Assembly (NCBI RefSeq): GCF_003049525.1
Contig: NZ_PYWL01000012.1
Span: 1 to 64,000 of the forward strand
Direction: 5' to 3'
Origin: Lysinibacillus fusiformis
Lineage (GTDB): Bacteria; Bacillota; Bacilli; Bacillales_A; Planococcaceae
Length of the DNA stretch: 64,000 nt
Every line of letters starts with the position of its first letter. Within the stretch, counting starts at the first letter, position 1. A program made the translations under genes and the position numbers. Shown here piece after piece: positions 39,705 through 48,778 of this stretch. Under the pieces are notes generated by a model that did not search any database, was not told the DNA's origin, and saw nothing but the letters and a program-made list of their open reading frames with translations.

Positions 39705-40820
39705 GTGAAGGAAAATGAGCATTCCAATATAAGTATATTAAAGGAAATTGCAGAGCTATTAAATGAAGAAACTGAAATTGTTACGATGCTAAAAGGGGCC
39801 CTTATCAAATTTTTAAATGGCACGAATTTTGAAACAGGCTGGATCTTTTTTATTGACGCAAAGGGACGCTCGGAGCTTGTTGTTCATGAAAATTTACCTG
39901 AGGCATTGGAATTTAACAACTGTCATTATTTAAAAAAAGGTGGCTGTTGGTGTGTATCGCGCTATCGTAATGAGGAGCTAAAAAAGGCATCTAATATCAT
40001 TGAATGTCAACGTATTGAAAGTGCCATTGCAGCTAATGTTGGGGATCATGAAGGAATCACCCATCATGCCACAGTGCCCCTTCAATCTGGACAAGAACGT
40101 TTTGGTGTATTAAATGTTGCCTCAAAGGATACGGTACGCTTTTCAGAGGAGGAGCTAGCCCTATTGGAGTCGGTAGCATTTCAGATGGGTTCTGCTATAA
40201 AGCGAATTTTACTGACGAAACAAGAGCAAGAAATGGCCCTTGTAAAGGAACGCAACCGTCTAGCAAGAGATTTACATGATTCAGTCAATCAACTATTATT
40301 CTCGGTTACGCTAACGGCGAGGGCTGGAATTGAAATGACACAGGATAGCGATGTGAAAGAAACATTTAAAGAGATACAGCATTTAACTCAGGATGCGCTA
40401 ACAGAGATGCGGGCATTGATTTGGCAGCTACGACCAAAGGGATTGGAAAATGGCCTACTGGAAGCGATAAAAGTATATGCTGAGATGCTTGGCTTAAAAT
40501 TACATGTTATGGTTTCAGGAGTCCTACAATTTCCATCGCGGATTGAAGAGACATTATTTCGAGTAGCTCAAGAGGCTTTAAATAATGTGAGACGCCATGC
40601 AGGTGTTTTAGAGGCAGCACTTTATATTACCGTCACGTCTACAGATATTTTATTAGTTATACGCGATGAGGGACGAGGATTTGTCATTGACAATAATACG
40701 AAGCTACTGTCAATGGGCTTACAATCCATTAAGGACCGTGCAAAATCAGTGGGTGGCACTGCCGACTGGGTAAGTGAAATGGGCAAAGGTACGGAGCTGC
40801 TGATCCGCTTGCCATACTAA
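39705..40820 (+). CDS. GAF-domain sensor histidine kinase (AirS/YhcY-like)
   Basis: 371 aa, GTG start, no membrane segment. A GAF domain (about 15-170) contains four cysteines at 73, 81, 83 and 101 (NNCHYLKKGGCWCVSRY, IECQRIE). In S. aureus AirS a Cys-ligated iron-sulfur cluster in this domain senses oxygen. The HisKA_3 phospho-acceptor is H191 (ARDLHDSVNQLLFS), and the HATPase is at about 275-371. The response regulator follows after 11 bp. An oxygen- or redox-sensing role is inferred from the cysteines. Confidence 0.88.
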   Translation: MKENEHSNISILKEIAELLNEETEIVTMLKGALIKFLNGTNFETGWIFFIDAKGRSELVVHENLPEALEFNNCHYLKKGGCWCVSRYRNEELKKASNIIECQRIESAIAANVGDHEGITHHATVPLQSGQERFGVLNVASKDTVRFSEEELALLESVAFQMGSAIKRILLTKQEQEMALVKERNRLARDLHDSVNQLLFSVTLTARAGIEMTQDSDVKETFKEIQHLTQDALTEMRALIWQLRPKGLENGLLEAIKVYAEMLGLKLHVMVSGVLQFPSRIEETLFRVAQEALNNVRRHAGVLEAALYITVTSTDILLVIRDEGRGFVIDNNTKLLSMGLQSIKDRAKSVGGTADWVSEMGKGTELLIRLPY

Positions 40821-40831
40821 GGGGAGAGGAC

Positions 40832-41479
40832 ATGATACGTGTATTAATTGCAGACGATCATCACGTAGTGCGTCGAGGGTTATTGTTTTTCTTAAAGACA
40901 CAAAAGGATATTGAGGTTGTTGGAGAGGCGAAAAATGGACATGAAGCCGTATCATTAGCAGAAAGTATCCAACCTGACATTATTTTAATGGATTTAGTGA
41001 TGCCTGAGTTGGACGGCATACAGGCGACAAAGCGCATTAAAGCAAAATTTCCAAAAATAGAGATTTTAATGCTGACAAGCTTTTCAGATCGGGACCATGT
41101 TGTCCCTGCAATGGAGGCTGGGGCAGCAGGCTATCAATTGAAAGATATTGAGCCAGATGAATTGGTCTTATCTATTCGTCGTATTATGCGTGGCGAAAAT
41201 ACATTACACCCAGAGGCTACAACGACGCTTGAAATGGATCGCCAGGAGGCACAGAATGCCCCGCATTCGTTAAATCCATTGACACCTCGTGAGCAGGATG
41301 TGCTGGCAGAGCTTACAAAAGGGAAAAGTAATCGAGAAATTGCATCCTCATTATTTGTTACAGAAAAAACAGTTAAAACTCATATTTCTAATATATTTAC
41401 AAAATTACAAGTACAAGATCGTACCCAGGCTGCTCTATATGCAGTTAAACATGGTTTGACAGAGGGTAGTGGTAGCTAA
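40832..41479 (+). CDS. NarL/LuxR-family response regulator (AirR/YhcZ-like)
   Basis: 215 aa. Receiver domain with phospho-acceptor D54 (IILMDLVMPE), the acidic pair D8/D9, K105-region and a C-terminal LuxR HTH (LTPREQDVLAELTKGKSNRE). RBS GGGGAGAGG. Partner of the GAF kinase. Confidence 0.93.
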   Translation: MIRVLIADDHHVVRRGLLFFLKTQKDIEVVGEAKNGHEAVSLAESIQPDIILMDLVMPELDGIQATKRIKAKFPKIEILMLTSFSDRDHVVPAMEAGAAGYQLKDIEPDELVLSIRRIMRGENTLHPEATTTLEMDRQEAQNAPHSLNPLTPREQDVLAELTKGKSNREIASSLFVTEKTVKTHISNIFTKLQVQDRTQAALYAVKHGLTEGSGS

Positions 41480-41482
41480 AGC

Positions 41483-41524
41483 AAAACGACGAGTTTCTAC
41501 AATATTGTAGGAGCTCGTCGTTTT
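41483..41524. terminator. Terminator after the two-component operon
   Basis: AAAACGACGAG and CTCGTCGTTTT form an 11-bp stem, with T runs on both strands. It also serves the convergent response regulator gene. Confidence 0.85.
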
Positions 41525-41532
41525 TAGTTTGG

Positions 41533-42654
41533 TTATTTACTTTCCACAAACAACTTTTTTGATATCTCTAATAAAGTAGAACTTGGAGCTAATGCTAAAT
41601 CCTCTTTTAGTTTTTGTTTATACGTTAGGAAAATTTTGTGCGCCTGCTCATGAAGACCTGCCTGAATTAATGTGTATAAATAGTGCTCAAGTTTTTGTTC
41701 ATTATAGGGATCATATTCTAATAAAGCATGCAAAAATTCTATGGCTTTATCAGTATCTGAAAAGACTGTAGTTTGGAACCCTTTTTCTAATAACTCTATG
41801 TATGATTTCGTTAATCTATCCTTATAGGCTTTTGCCCATTCATAATCATCAAATACAAATAAACCATTTTTATAAATTGCTAGACATTGATGAATTAAAG
41901 AAATAGAAGGAAATTCTAATCGTGAAAAATCCTCATGAAGTTTTTGAAAATCATATAAGTCACACACGAGGCTTGGTTTTTCAAAGATATAGTATTTATT
42001 TGAAAAAACAATACAGTTTTCATAGCCAATCGTATTTAATGTTTTCCTTAAGTACGACAAAGCTGTATGAAGATTTGATTTGGCTCTTACATAATCTAAA
42101 TCTGGCCAAAGAATTTCAATTAAATAATCTCGGTGAATAGGAATATTTGGATGCAAAATAAAATAAGCAAATAATTCCTTCGTCTTCTCAGTTTTAAATG
42201 CTACTAAGCTTTTATTGCTATAAACAGCAAATTGATCAAAGCATTGTACGTTTAATAACGTTTGAGTTGCCTGTTGAAGCATCTGCTGTATAGAAAATTC
42301 ATGCTCAATACGAGTCACTGTTTTTTCTAAACGAGCATGGCTGATGGGTTTTAATAAATAATCAAGTCCACCAATTTCATAAGCTTGTAAAGCAAATTCA
42401 TGATGGGAAGTAATAAAAACAACACTGACATGTGGACGCTCTGTTTTAATAATGTCCGCTACTTCAAGTCCAGAAAGTTCTTTGAGTTTTACCTCTAAAA
42501 ATAGAACCTCAAATTCTATCGAGGGTAGCTCATTAAGAAATACTTCTACACTTGTAAAGGTTTGAATAATTTGTATTTGCTGAAATACTTGTAGTTTATT
42601 TTGAAAATAGTGTAAAGCTAAAGGTTCATTGTCTATTAAAACGGCTCGAATCAC
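41533..42654 (-). CDS. Orphan response regulator with BTAD/SARP-like output, phospho-site Asp replaced by Glu
   Basis: 373 aa. Receiver domain 1-120 with D8 and K102-type residues, but the phospho-acceptor position reads LFLEVKL, giving E54 where LFLDxxM is usual. A winged-helix Trans_reg_C-like domain (about 140-225, KTKELFAYFILHPNIPIHRD) is followed by a bacterial transcriptional activation TPR domain (about 235-370). No kinase is nearby. Glu often mimics phospho-Asp, so the protein may be constitutively active. Confidence 0.8.
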   Translation of the reverse strand: MIRAVLIDNEPLALHYFQNKLQVFQQIQIIQTFTSVEVFLNELPSIEFEVLFLEVKLKELSGLEVADIIKTERPHVSVVFITSHHEFALQAYEIGGLDYLLKPISHARLEKTVTRIEHEFSIQQMLQQATQTLLNVQCFDQFAVYSNKSLVAFKTEKTKELFAYFILHPNIPIHRDYLIEILWPDLDYVRAKSNLHTALSYLRKTLNTIGYENCIVFSNKYYIFEKPSLVCDLYDFQKLHEDFSRLEFPSISLIHQCLAIYKNGLFVFDDYEWAKAYKDRLTKSYIELLEKGFQTTVFSDTDKAIEFLHALLEYDPYNEQKLEHYLYTLIQAGLHEQAHKIFLTYKQKLKEDLALAPSSTLLEISKKLFVESK

Positions 42655-43225
42655 ATCAAACTCTCCTTTTTACAATTAAATTGAAAACCATTAAACTCTA
42701 GTTCATTTTGGTTGAAAAGGCTTTCTATATATACTGAAGGGCATGAAAAGTTAAAATCACTTAATTTTCTCTATTAAAAATTTGATACTAAAATAAAGCA
42801 ATTTATAGTAGGTCTTCCACAGGCGAGAGTTAGTAATCCTGTGGGGGTGTCACATCACGCCAAATCCCTTCTTAGAAAGTATTCGCCGTTCATTATATAG
42901 AAGAAAGAAGTTATTTATTTGTGTTAAGAGAATTGAAATAATTGTTTAGGCGTTTATGTATCAAACTATTCTTATAAAAAATTGAAATAGTTTATATTTA
43001 GTAGGAACATAAAGCTGTAAGAGATCGACTTTAAAAAGTAATATTTTTTCTTATATTGTAAAAATAGTATAATGATTGTAATAATTAATCAGGCGTAATT
43101 ATAGTACATTTGTCTTAAATAAAACTAAAAAAGTACTTAAAAAATACTTAAAAATATAGGATGATAGTAATTAAAATGCATTTTGCTGAGAAAAAAATAA
43201 GATCTATGAAGAAAGGGGCTTCGCT
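42655..43225. other. Intergenic region, 571 bp, A+T rich
   Basis: No ORF supported. One clear hairpin CCACAGG/CCTGTGG (about 42829-42856), followed by GGGGGTGTCACATCACGCC. Several weak -10-like boxes (for example TATAAT at about 43072) precede the WYL regulator gene. No known riboswitch or repeat recognised. Confidence 0.4.
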
Positions 43226-44155
43226 ATGAAATTAGAGCGTCTGCTTACAATGATAATGATATTAATCAATCGAAAAAAGGTTACCGCACAAGAATTAGCA
43301 GAAGTATTTAATGTGTCGGTTCGTACTATTTATAGAGATATTGAAACACTTAGCTGTGCAGGGGTACCGGTTATTAGCCAACAAGGGGTGCACGGAGGAA
43401 TTAGCTTGATAGATGGATATCGTGTGGATAAACAGATTTTAACAAAGGATGAGCTTACATCTCTGACAATTGCCATTAAAAGTGCTTTGACTACCTATGA
43501 AGATTCTCATGCAGAAGCTGTTCTTGAAAAGCTAACAAGTATTGCAGATGATCATGTCAAACAATCGATGGACCACCTATTTATAGATCTGAGTCCATGG
43601 GGGCCAAATATACTTTTTAAGGAACATATTACGATTTTAAAAAGTGCTATAGAAAATAGGCACTGTGTAAGCTTTACTTATTCGACGACACATGGAGAGT
43701 TAACAAGGCGAGTAGTTGAACCGCATACATTGGTTCAAAAAGGGAAGACATGGTATTTATATGGCTATTGCACGTTAAGAATGGACTTTCGTCTCTTTAA
43801 ATTGGCAAGAATTAAAAACTTAATGCAAGAAGATCTACACTATGAGCGGAGGGAAATTAATTTAAGTGAACTTCCATGGGGGAAAGAATGGTATCAGCCA
43901 GAAAACGTAGTGGATTTAGTAATTAGTTTTGATATGGCTGTGACGACATTAGTGGAAGAATCCTTTGGAGTAGAATTTGTTGATCATAAGCAGGCCAAAA
44001 TTAATATATCTATACCAGAGGATGAGTGGCTGTACGGCTTTTTACTTAGTTTTGGCAATCGCATAAAAGTTATTGAACCACCACACATAAGGGACATACT
44101 TCAAAAACGTGCGCAGGAAATTGTTCAATTATATAAAAATCCAGATAATAGTTGA
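43226..44155 (+). CDS. HTH_11/WYL-domain transcriptional regulator
   Basis: 309 aa YafY-like. An N-terminal HTH (VTAQELAEVFNVSVRTIYRD), a WYL domain (about 135-215, WYLYGYCTLRMDFRLFKLAR) and a C-terminal WCX region. WYL proteins bind small ligands or nucleotides and often control stress or defence genes. The next gene, with a GyrI-like domain, is a probable target or partner. RBS AAAGGGG. Confidence 0.9.
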   Translation: MKLERLLTMIMILINRKKVTAQELAEVFNVSVRTIYRDIETLSCAGVPVISQQGVHGGISLIDGYRVDKQILTKDELTSLTIAIKSALTTYEDSHAEAVLEKLTSIADDHVKQSMDHLFIDLSPWGPNILFKEHITILKSAIENRHCVSFTYSTTHGELTRRVVEPHTLVQKGKTWYLYGYCTLRMDFRLFKLARIKNLMQEDLHYERREINLSELPWGKEWYQPENVVDLVISFDMAVTTLVEESFGVEFVDHKQAKINISIPEDEWLYGFLLSFGNRIKVIEPPHIRDILQKRAQEIVQLYKNPDNS

Positions 44156-44218
44156 CAGACAGTTGTCAGGTTTCCTTTGCTATAGTAAGGACAAATAAAG
44201 CGAAGGGTGGAATCAAAC

Positions 44219-44959
44219 ATGATGCAAAACTATTGTCAAAGCTGTGGAATGCCTCTAACAGATGCGGCTTTATTAGGAACGGAAAAAGAAGGTCACAAAA
44301 ATCAAGACTATTGTACATATTGTTATGAGGAGGGGAGTTTTAAACAACCTGATTTAACCGTTGAAGCAATGATTAACATTTGTGTGCCACATCTAAAGGA
44401 AGATGGTATGCCTGAAAACGAGGCCCGTCATATGCTTACATCTTTTTTGCCAAACTTAAAAAGATGGAGAAAACAAGAATGGTCAGAACCAAAAATTATA
44501 AAAAGAGAGGAATTCCAAATAATAGGAATTTCGACGGAAACAAGCAATGCCAATGAAATGACAGCGCAAGCCAAAATCCCGCAATTATGGCATGATTTTT
44601 ATGAGCAAACTATTGTTGACCAACTATCTAAGTTGGATAATCAAAGCGTATACGGTTTGTATTCAGATTATGAAACCGATGTAAACGGCAATTATTCCAT
44701 AACACTTGGTGTAGAAGCCTCATTGAACACAGCACATTCTGATTTAGTCATCAAGACTATTCCAGCAGCCAAATATTTAGTATTCACATCACAGAAAGGA
44801 AAAATGCCGGAGATTGTTATCCAAACATGGCAAGAAATTTGGGCATGGTTTGCAAATTCTGAGGTAGAACGAACATATACTGGTGATTTTGAATTGTATG
44901 ATGAACGTTGTGCAAACCCACAAGAGGCACAGGTGGAAGTTTATATCGCTATTAAATAA
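44219..44959 (+). CDS. Zinc-ribbon plus GyrI-like effector-binding domain protein
   Basis: 246 aa. The start at 44219 has AAGGGTGG about 9 bases upstream. N-terminal zinc ribbon CQSCGMP and CTYC (about 5-40), then a linker, then a GyrI-like/SOUL-fold domain (about 90-246). The fold binds hydrophobic or drug-like small molecules. Lies 63 bp after the WYL regulator on the same strand. Confidence 0.82.
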   Translation: MMQNYCQSCGMPLTDAALLGTEKEGHKNQDYCTYCYEEGSFKQPDLTVEAMINICVPHLKEDGMPENEARHMLTSFLPNLKRWRKQEWSEPKIIKREEFQIIGISTETSNANEMTAQAKIPQLWHDFYEQTIVDQLSKLDNQSVYGLYSDYETDVNGNYSITLGVEASLNTAHSDLVIKTIPAAKYLVFTSQKGKMPEIVIQTWQEIWAWFANSEVERTYTGDFELYDERCANPQEAQVEVYIAIK

Positions 44960-44962
44960 AAA

Positions 44963-44997
44963 TAAGTCTCTTACCAATCAATTGGTAGGAGACTTTT
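44963..44997. terminator. Bidirectional terminator between the GyrI-like gene and mneS
   Basis: AAGTCTC and TACCAAT pair with ATTGGTA and GAGACTT around a CA loop. Confidence 0.82.
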
Positions 44998-45886
44998 CAT
45001 CGTTTGGAGGGGGAACTATTTCAATATGAGGTTCGATATGCACGAGAACCTGACAAAAACGATTTTCTCGCAAGATGGTACGTTCGATTTCTTCAGTAAT
45101 GCGGTGACTGTCAAAAACATTTAAATAGGGGTCAACCGTTACGGTTATGTCGATAAAATACATATTACCGTGAGCGCGGCCTTTAAAGTCTAAGAGCTCG
45201 ATCACACCGTCCACATTACGAATTAGGACTGATAACGTTTCCACTTCATCGATATCAAATGCATCTGTAAGACTTTGAACAGCCTCCCAAAAAATTTCTA
45301 CTGCTGTTTTAATAATTAAAAAGGCAACGATAAGAGCCGTTAGAGAATCGATAATGGGAAAACCAAAAATTGCACCAAAAATACCTATTGCTGTGCCGAT
45401 GCTGACAAATGCATCTGAGCGATTATCAAAGGCGGCTGCTTTGACAGCGGAGCTTTTTATTTTTTTTGATAGTGCCAAATTATAGCGATAAACGATATAC
45501 ATGACAGCTCCACTACCTATTGCTACAAATGCTGTTAAGAGGGAAGGAGTTGTTCCAGGTGGTGCCCATAAGCTTTTTAAAGAGTTAATTAAAACCTGGA
45601 GACCAACAACAAGCATGATGAATGATGCTACTAAAGAGGCAATGGTCTCAGCACGCAAATGCCCATATTGATGATTGGAGTCGGGCGGTCTTTGAGCAAT
45701 GCGTAAGCCAATCAAGACGGCAATAGAAGCGATAATATCCGTGGTGTTATTTAAACCATCTGCCTTTAACGCCTCAGAGGTACCGATATAGCCAATCGTT
45801 AGTTTGATGGAGCTTAAGATTAAATAAGTACCAATGGATAACCAAGCGCCTTTTTCCCCTTCACGTAAATTTGTATAGAGCTCCAT
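44978..45886 (-). CDS. mneS: Manganese efflux CDF transporter (MneS/YeaB-like)
   Basis: 302 aa; the start at 45886 has GAGGGGG 7 bases upstream. Six membrane helices, with the metal site motif DGLNNTTDIIAS in helix 2 and FDNRSDAFVS in helix 5, closely matching B. subtilis MneS. A C-terminal cytoplasmic ferredoxin-like domain covers about 210-290. Exports Mn(II). Confidence 0.88.
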   Translation of the reverse strand: MELYTNLREGEKGAWLSIGTYLILSSIKLTIGYIGTSEALKADGLNNTTDIIASIAVLIGLRIAQRPPDSNHQYGHLRAETIASLVASFIMLVVGLQVLINSLKSLWAPPGTTPSLLTAFVAIGSGAVMYIVYRYNLALSKKIKSSAVKAAAFDNRSDAFVSIGTAIGIFGAIFGFPIIDSLTALIVAFLIIKTAVEIFWEAVQSLTDAFDIDEVETLSVLIRNVDGVIELLDFKGRAHGNMYFIDITVTVDPYLNVFDSHRITEEIERTILRENRFCQVLVHIEPHIEIVPPPNDEKSPTN

Positions 45887-45920
45887 TTTGTTTCCCCCTC
45901 GCAAAATTTTCGGACATTAG

Positions 45921-45952
45921 AAAACGACCCCCTATTTAAAAGGGAGTCGTTT
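45921..45952 (-). terminator. Terminator of the CNNM/CorC gene
   Basis: AAACGACCCCC pairs with GGGAGTCGTTT; T run on the minus strand. Confidence 0.75.
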
Positions 45953-46019
45953 ATATCTATTATCACGGTATTAACTCCCACCTATATAAGGTGTGAGGAA
46001 AAGTCCATATTTATGAATC

Positions 46020-47372
46020 TTACTCAGTAACAGCGTCAAATTCATTTGATAAATCACTTTCAGGTAACTTCAGAACTTCTAAGTATAAAATATGGTGACC
46101 ATCTAATTCTTTTGCAATAAATTCATAACCTTGCTCCTGAATGCTGTCTCCTTCGACTGCATCGAAGCGTTTTGTCATAAACCAACCACCGATAGTATCA
46201 ATATCATCATCTTCTATGTCAGTACCTAGCATATCATTTACATTTTCAAGAAGCATTTTGGCATCTAAAATAAAATGATTATCTGCTATTTCTTGTACCT
46301 CTGGGATTTCATCTTCGTCGAATTCATCTTGAATATCGCCGACAATCTCCTCAATAATATCTTCGATCGTCACTAAACCAGATGTTCCGCCATATTCATC
46401 CATTAAAATGGCCATATGAATACGTTCACGTTGAATTTTGAGTAATAAATCGTTAATTTGCGTTGTTTCCATCACTCGAATGATTGGTTGCATATAGTCA
46501 ATAACTGGTTTATCCCCATTTTTCGGGTCTTTAATGTAAGCGGTTAATAAATGCTTCATATTAACTAAACCAATAATATGGTCTTTATCGCCGTCAATAA
46601 TCGGATAACGAGTATATTGTTCAACACCCATTAAATCAAATACCTCTTTAATTGTCAGTTCTTTTTCAATGCCGACAATCTCTGTTCGAGGAACCATGAT
46701 TTCCTTTGCAAGACGATCTGAGAACTCAAAAATACTATTTACATATTCATATTCTGAGTTATTTATTTCTCCACCCTTTAAACTATCCGATAAAATCATA
46801 CGTAGTTCTTCCTCTGTATGAGCTACTTCTGATTCCGACATCATTTTTAAGCCAAAAAGGCCAGTTAAGCCACGGGCAGACCCGTTTAATAACTTTATGA
46901 CTGGATACGTAATGTTGTGGAATAAAATTAATGGGCCAGAAAAGTTTAATGTGACAAGTTCTGCTTTTTGGATGGCTAATGTTTTTGGCGCCAATTCCCC
47001 AATAACAACATGCATAAACGTTACGATTGAGAATGCAATTATAAATGAAAGGATAGATGTTATACTACCATTCAAATTTAGAAATTCAAACACTGGGTGC
47101 AAAATAATTTCAAATGTAGGTTCACCTAACCAACCTAAACCAAGTGCAGTGATGGTAATACCTAACTGACATGCAGATAAGTACTCATCTAAATCTGAAA
47201 CAACACGTTTTGCATTTTTCGCCTTCTTATGCCCTTCTGCGAGCAATTGATCAATGCGGGTAGTTCTCACTTTAACGATTGCAAATTCTGTTGCAACGAA
47301 AAATCCTGTCATTATAATTAGTAGGGCGAATGCCGCCAACCTAATGGTTATCTCCAATATGTCTCCGTCCAA
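46020..47372 (-). CDS. CNNM/CorC (HlyC) family transporter
   Basis: 450 aa, TTG start with AAAGG about 8 bases upstream. A CNNM transmembrane domain (about 1-195) including the conserved MTGFFVATEFAIVKVR start, a CBS pair (about 215-335, MVPRTEIVGIE, RYPIIDGDKD) and a C-terminal CorC_HlyC domain (about 355-440). Family members act in magnesium efflux (MpfA-like) or cobalt resistance. Confidence 0.9.
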   Translation of the reverse strand: MDGDILEITIRLAAFALLIIMTGFFVATEFAIVKVRTTRIDQLLAEGHKKAKNAKRVVSDLDEYLSACQLGITITALGLGWLGEPTFEIILHPVFEFLNLNGSITSILSFIIAFSIVTFMHVVIGELAPKTLAIQKAELVTLNFSGPLILFHNITYPVIKLLNGSARGLTGLFGLKMMSESEVAHTEEELRMILSDSLKGGEINNSEYEYVNSIFEFSDRLAKEIMVPRTEIVGIEKELTIKEVFDLMGVEQYTRYPIIDGDKDHIIGLVNMKHLLTAYIKDPKNGDKPVIDYMQPIIRVMETTQINDLLLKIQRERIHMAILMDEYGGTSGLVTIEDIIEEIVGDIQDEFDEDEIPEVQEIADNHFILDAKMLLENVNDMLGTDIEDDDIDTIGGWFMTKRFDAVEGDSIQEQGYEFIAKELDGHHILYLEVLKLPESDLSNEFDAVTE

Positions 47373-47797
47373 ATAATTCCTTTGTTCCCGCCCAAATGAG
47401 GGAAGTAAACAAAGTGTACACCTCCTATGATTTAAAAAATTGTTGGATGTTTCAATAATAAATTATTTAATAGAAAAACACAAATATTGACAACAACTTT
47501 TTATGTTCATATTCTATCCATGTAAAAAGTAGCTAGATTCAAAAGCAAAGTGATTGTAAACGTGATTGCAATATGCTAACTTAAATTGAGCAAAGATAGT
47601 TTGTTTAGGGAAAGAAGCATTTTGCATCTTATATAATACGACACGTCAAAAATCTCAAGAGTGCTTTTACTTGCGGATTTTTTTAAATGAATTATTTTTA
47701 ATAGCTAAAGGAGAGACTCGATCATCAATTGAGACTTTCCTTTTTTTGTGAAAAAACTTAGAAGGAGCAGTCTTTGATGTGACTGCTCCTTCTAAGT
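47373..47797. other. Intergenic region, 425 bp
   Basis: No ORF supported. A plus-strand hairpin with T run, AAAGGAGAGACTC/GAGACTTTCC plus seven T (about 47706-47747), has no gene upstream on that strand, so it could end an unidentified small RNA. The remaining sequence is A+T rich. Confidence 0.4.
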
Positions 47798-47798
47798 T
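47755..47798 (-). terminator. Terminator of the 138-aa gene
   Basis: AACTTAGAAGGAGCAGTC and GACTGCTCCTTCTAAGTT form an 18-bp perfect stem that overlaps the stop codon. A minus-strand T run follows. Confidence 0.9.
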
Positions 47799-48214
47799 TA
47801 TTCCTGTTGGAAACGTAATTTTAAACATGCCTTCTCTACATCATGAAAGGATTCTTTCAAAGGTAAATTACCCGTAAATGGTGCTATAGATATTGGTGCT
47901 TTTTCTGTGATACCTTGCTGAGTCAAAATGTAATTTTTACCGTTATAAGTAAAGTACATTGTTTTAATTGACTTTTTACCAAAAGTGCTAGCAGACGAGT
48001 CAAAGAAACCTTTAAGTTGACTACAATATTCGTAATAGAAATCGCCATTAATGCCAGAGATGGCTTCAAATTTTTTGTGATCTAATTTACCAGCTTCGTC
48101 AGCTAGTTCGAATATTTTCGCGGAAAATTCTGAAAAAAATTCTTTTACTTTAACACGTATTAATGCTTTTGACTGATAACTGTTTAAGTCATCTGAAAGC
48201 GTGACTTTACTCAT
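47798..48214 (-). CDS. Hypothetical protein (138 aa)
   Basis: The start at 48214 (MSKVTLSDD) has AGGGGG 8-9 bases upstream; an in-frame start further up at 48241 lacks an RBS. Helical N-terminal half, beta-rich C-terminal half (MYFTYNGKNYILTQQG). No family recognised. Isolated, with its own strong terminator. Confidence 0.7.
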   Translation of the reverse strand: MSKVTLSDDLNSYQSKALIRVKVKEFFSEFSAKIFELADEAGKLDHKKFEAISGINGDFYYEYCSQLKGFFDSSASTFGKKSIKTMYFTYNGKNYILTQQGITEKAPISIAPFTGNLPLKESFHDVEKACLKLRFQQE

Positions 48215-48385
48215 TGAAATGGCCCCCTGCATAAAAAACATATACTATTAAATTGCTAACCCTAATGTATAAGAAATATATAGGAATTTCAACATGTATC
48301 AACATAATTAGCATAAAGGACGTGCTATATATAGTAAATATAGGTATTTTTATCGGGGAATTAAGCGAAAAAATTACTATGTTTT

Positions 48386-48592
48386 TTAATCATACACATG
48401 GAATAGCATTAGCTCATGAATCATTTTTTTAACATCTTCTTCATTTGGTGGTGTTGGTCCTGTCCATTGAATAGTGCCGTCTTTTAAATATTCAGCAGAG
48501 TAGCGTTCACGCGGATAAAAAAATGAAACAGTCCATCCTGGAAGTTGAGTATTTTCAAATAATGACTTAAAACTGAAATGTTGAATCATCAT
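48386..48592 (-). CDS. yheE: YheE-like family protein (68 aa)
   Basis: Short conserved Bacillaceae protein with HFSFKSLFEN, LPGWTVSFFYPRERYSAEYL and WTGPTPPNEEDVKKMIHELM. It is divergent from yheB/yheA homologs, as in Bacillus. Function unknown. Confidence 0.82.
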   Translation of the reverse strand: MMIQHFSFKSLFENTQLPGWTVSFFYPRERYSAEYLKDGTIQWTGPTPPNEEDVKKMIHELMLFHVYD

Positions 48593-48778
48593 CCAACCTC
48601 ATTTCTATAGTATGTAGTTCATATTATTCAAGGATAATGGTAATTTTGCAACTATTCACTTTTATACTGAAATCTAAAGGGGGTATTTCTTTCGTTGGAA
48701 ATCATTGCTCTGCTATAATAAGTGCAGAAGGCGACATAAAACGCCAATCGTGAATTCAACTGAAATGAGAGGATACTA

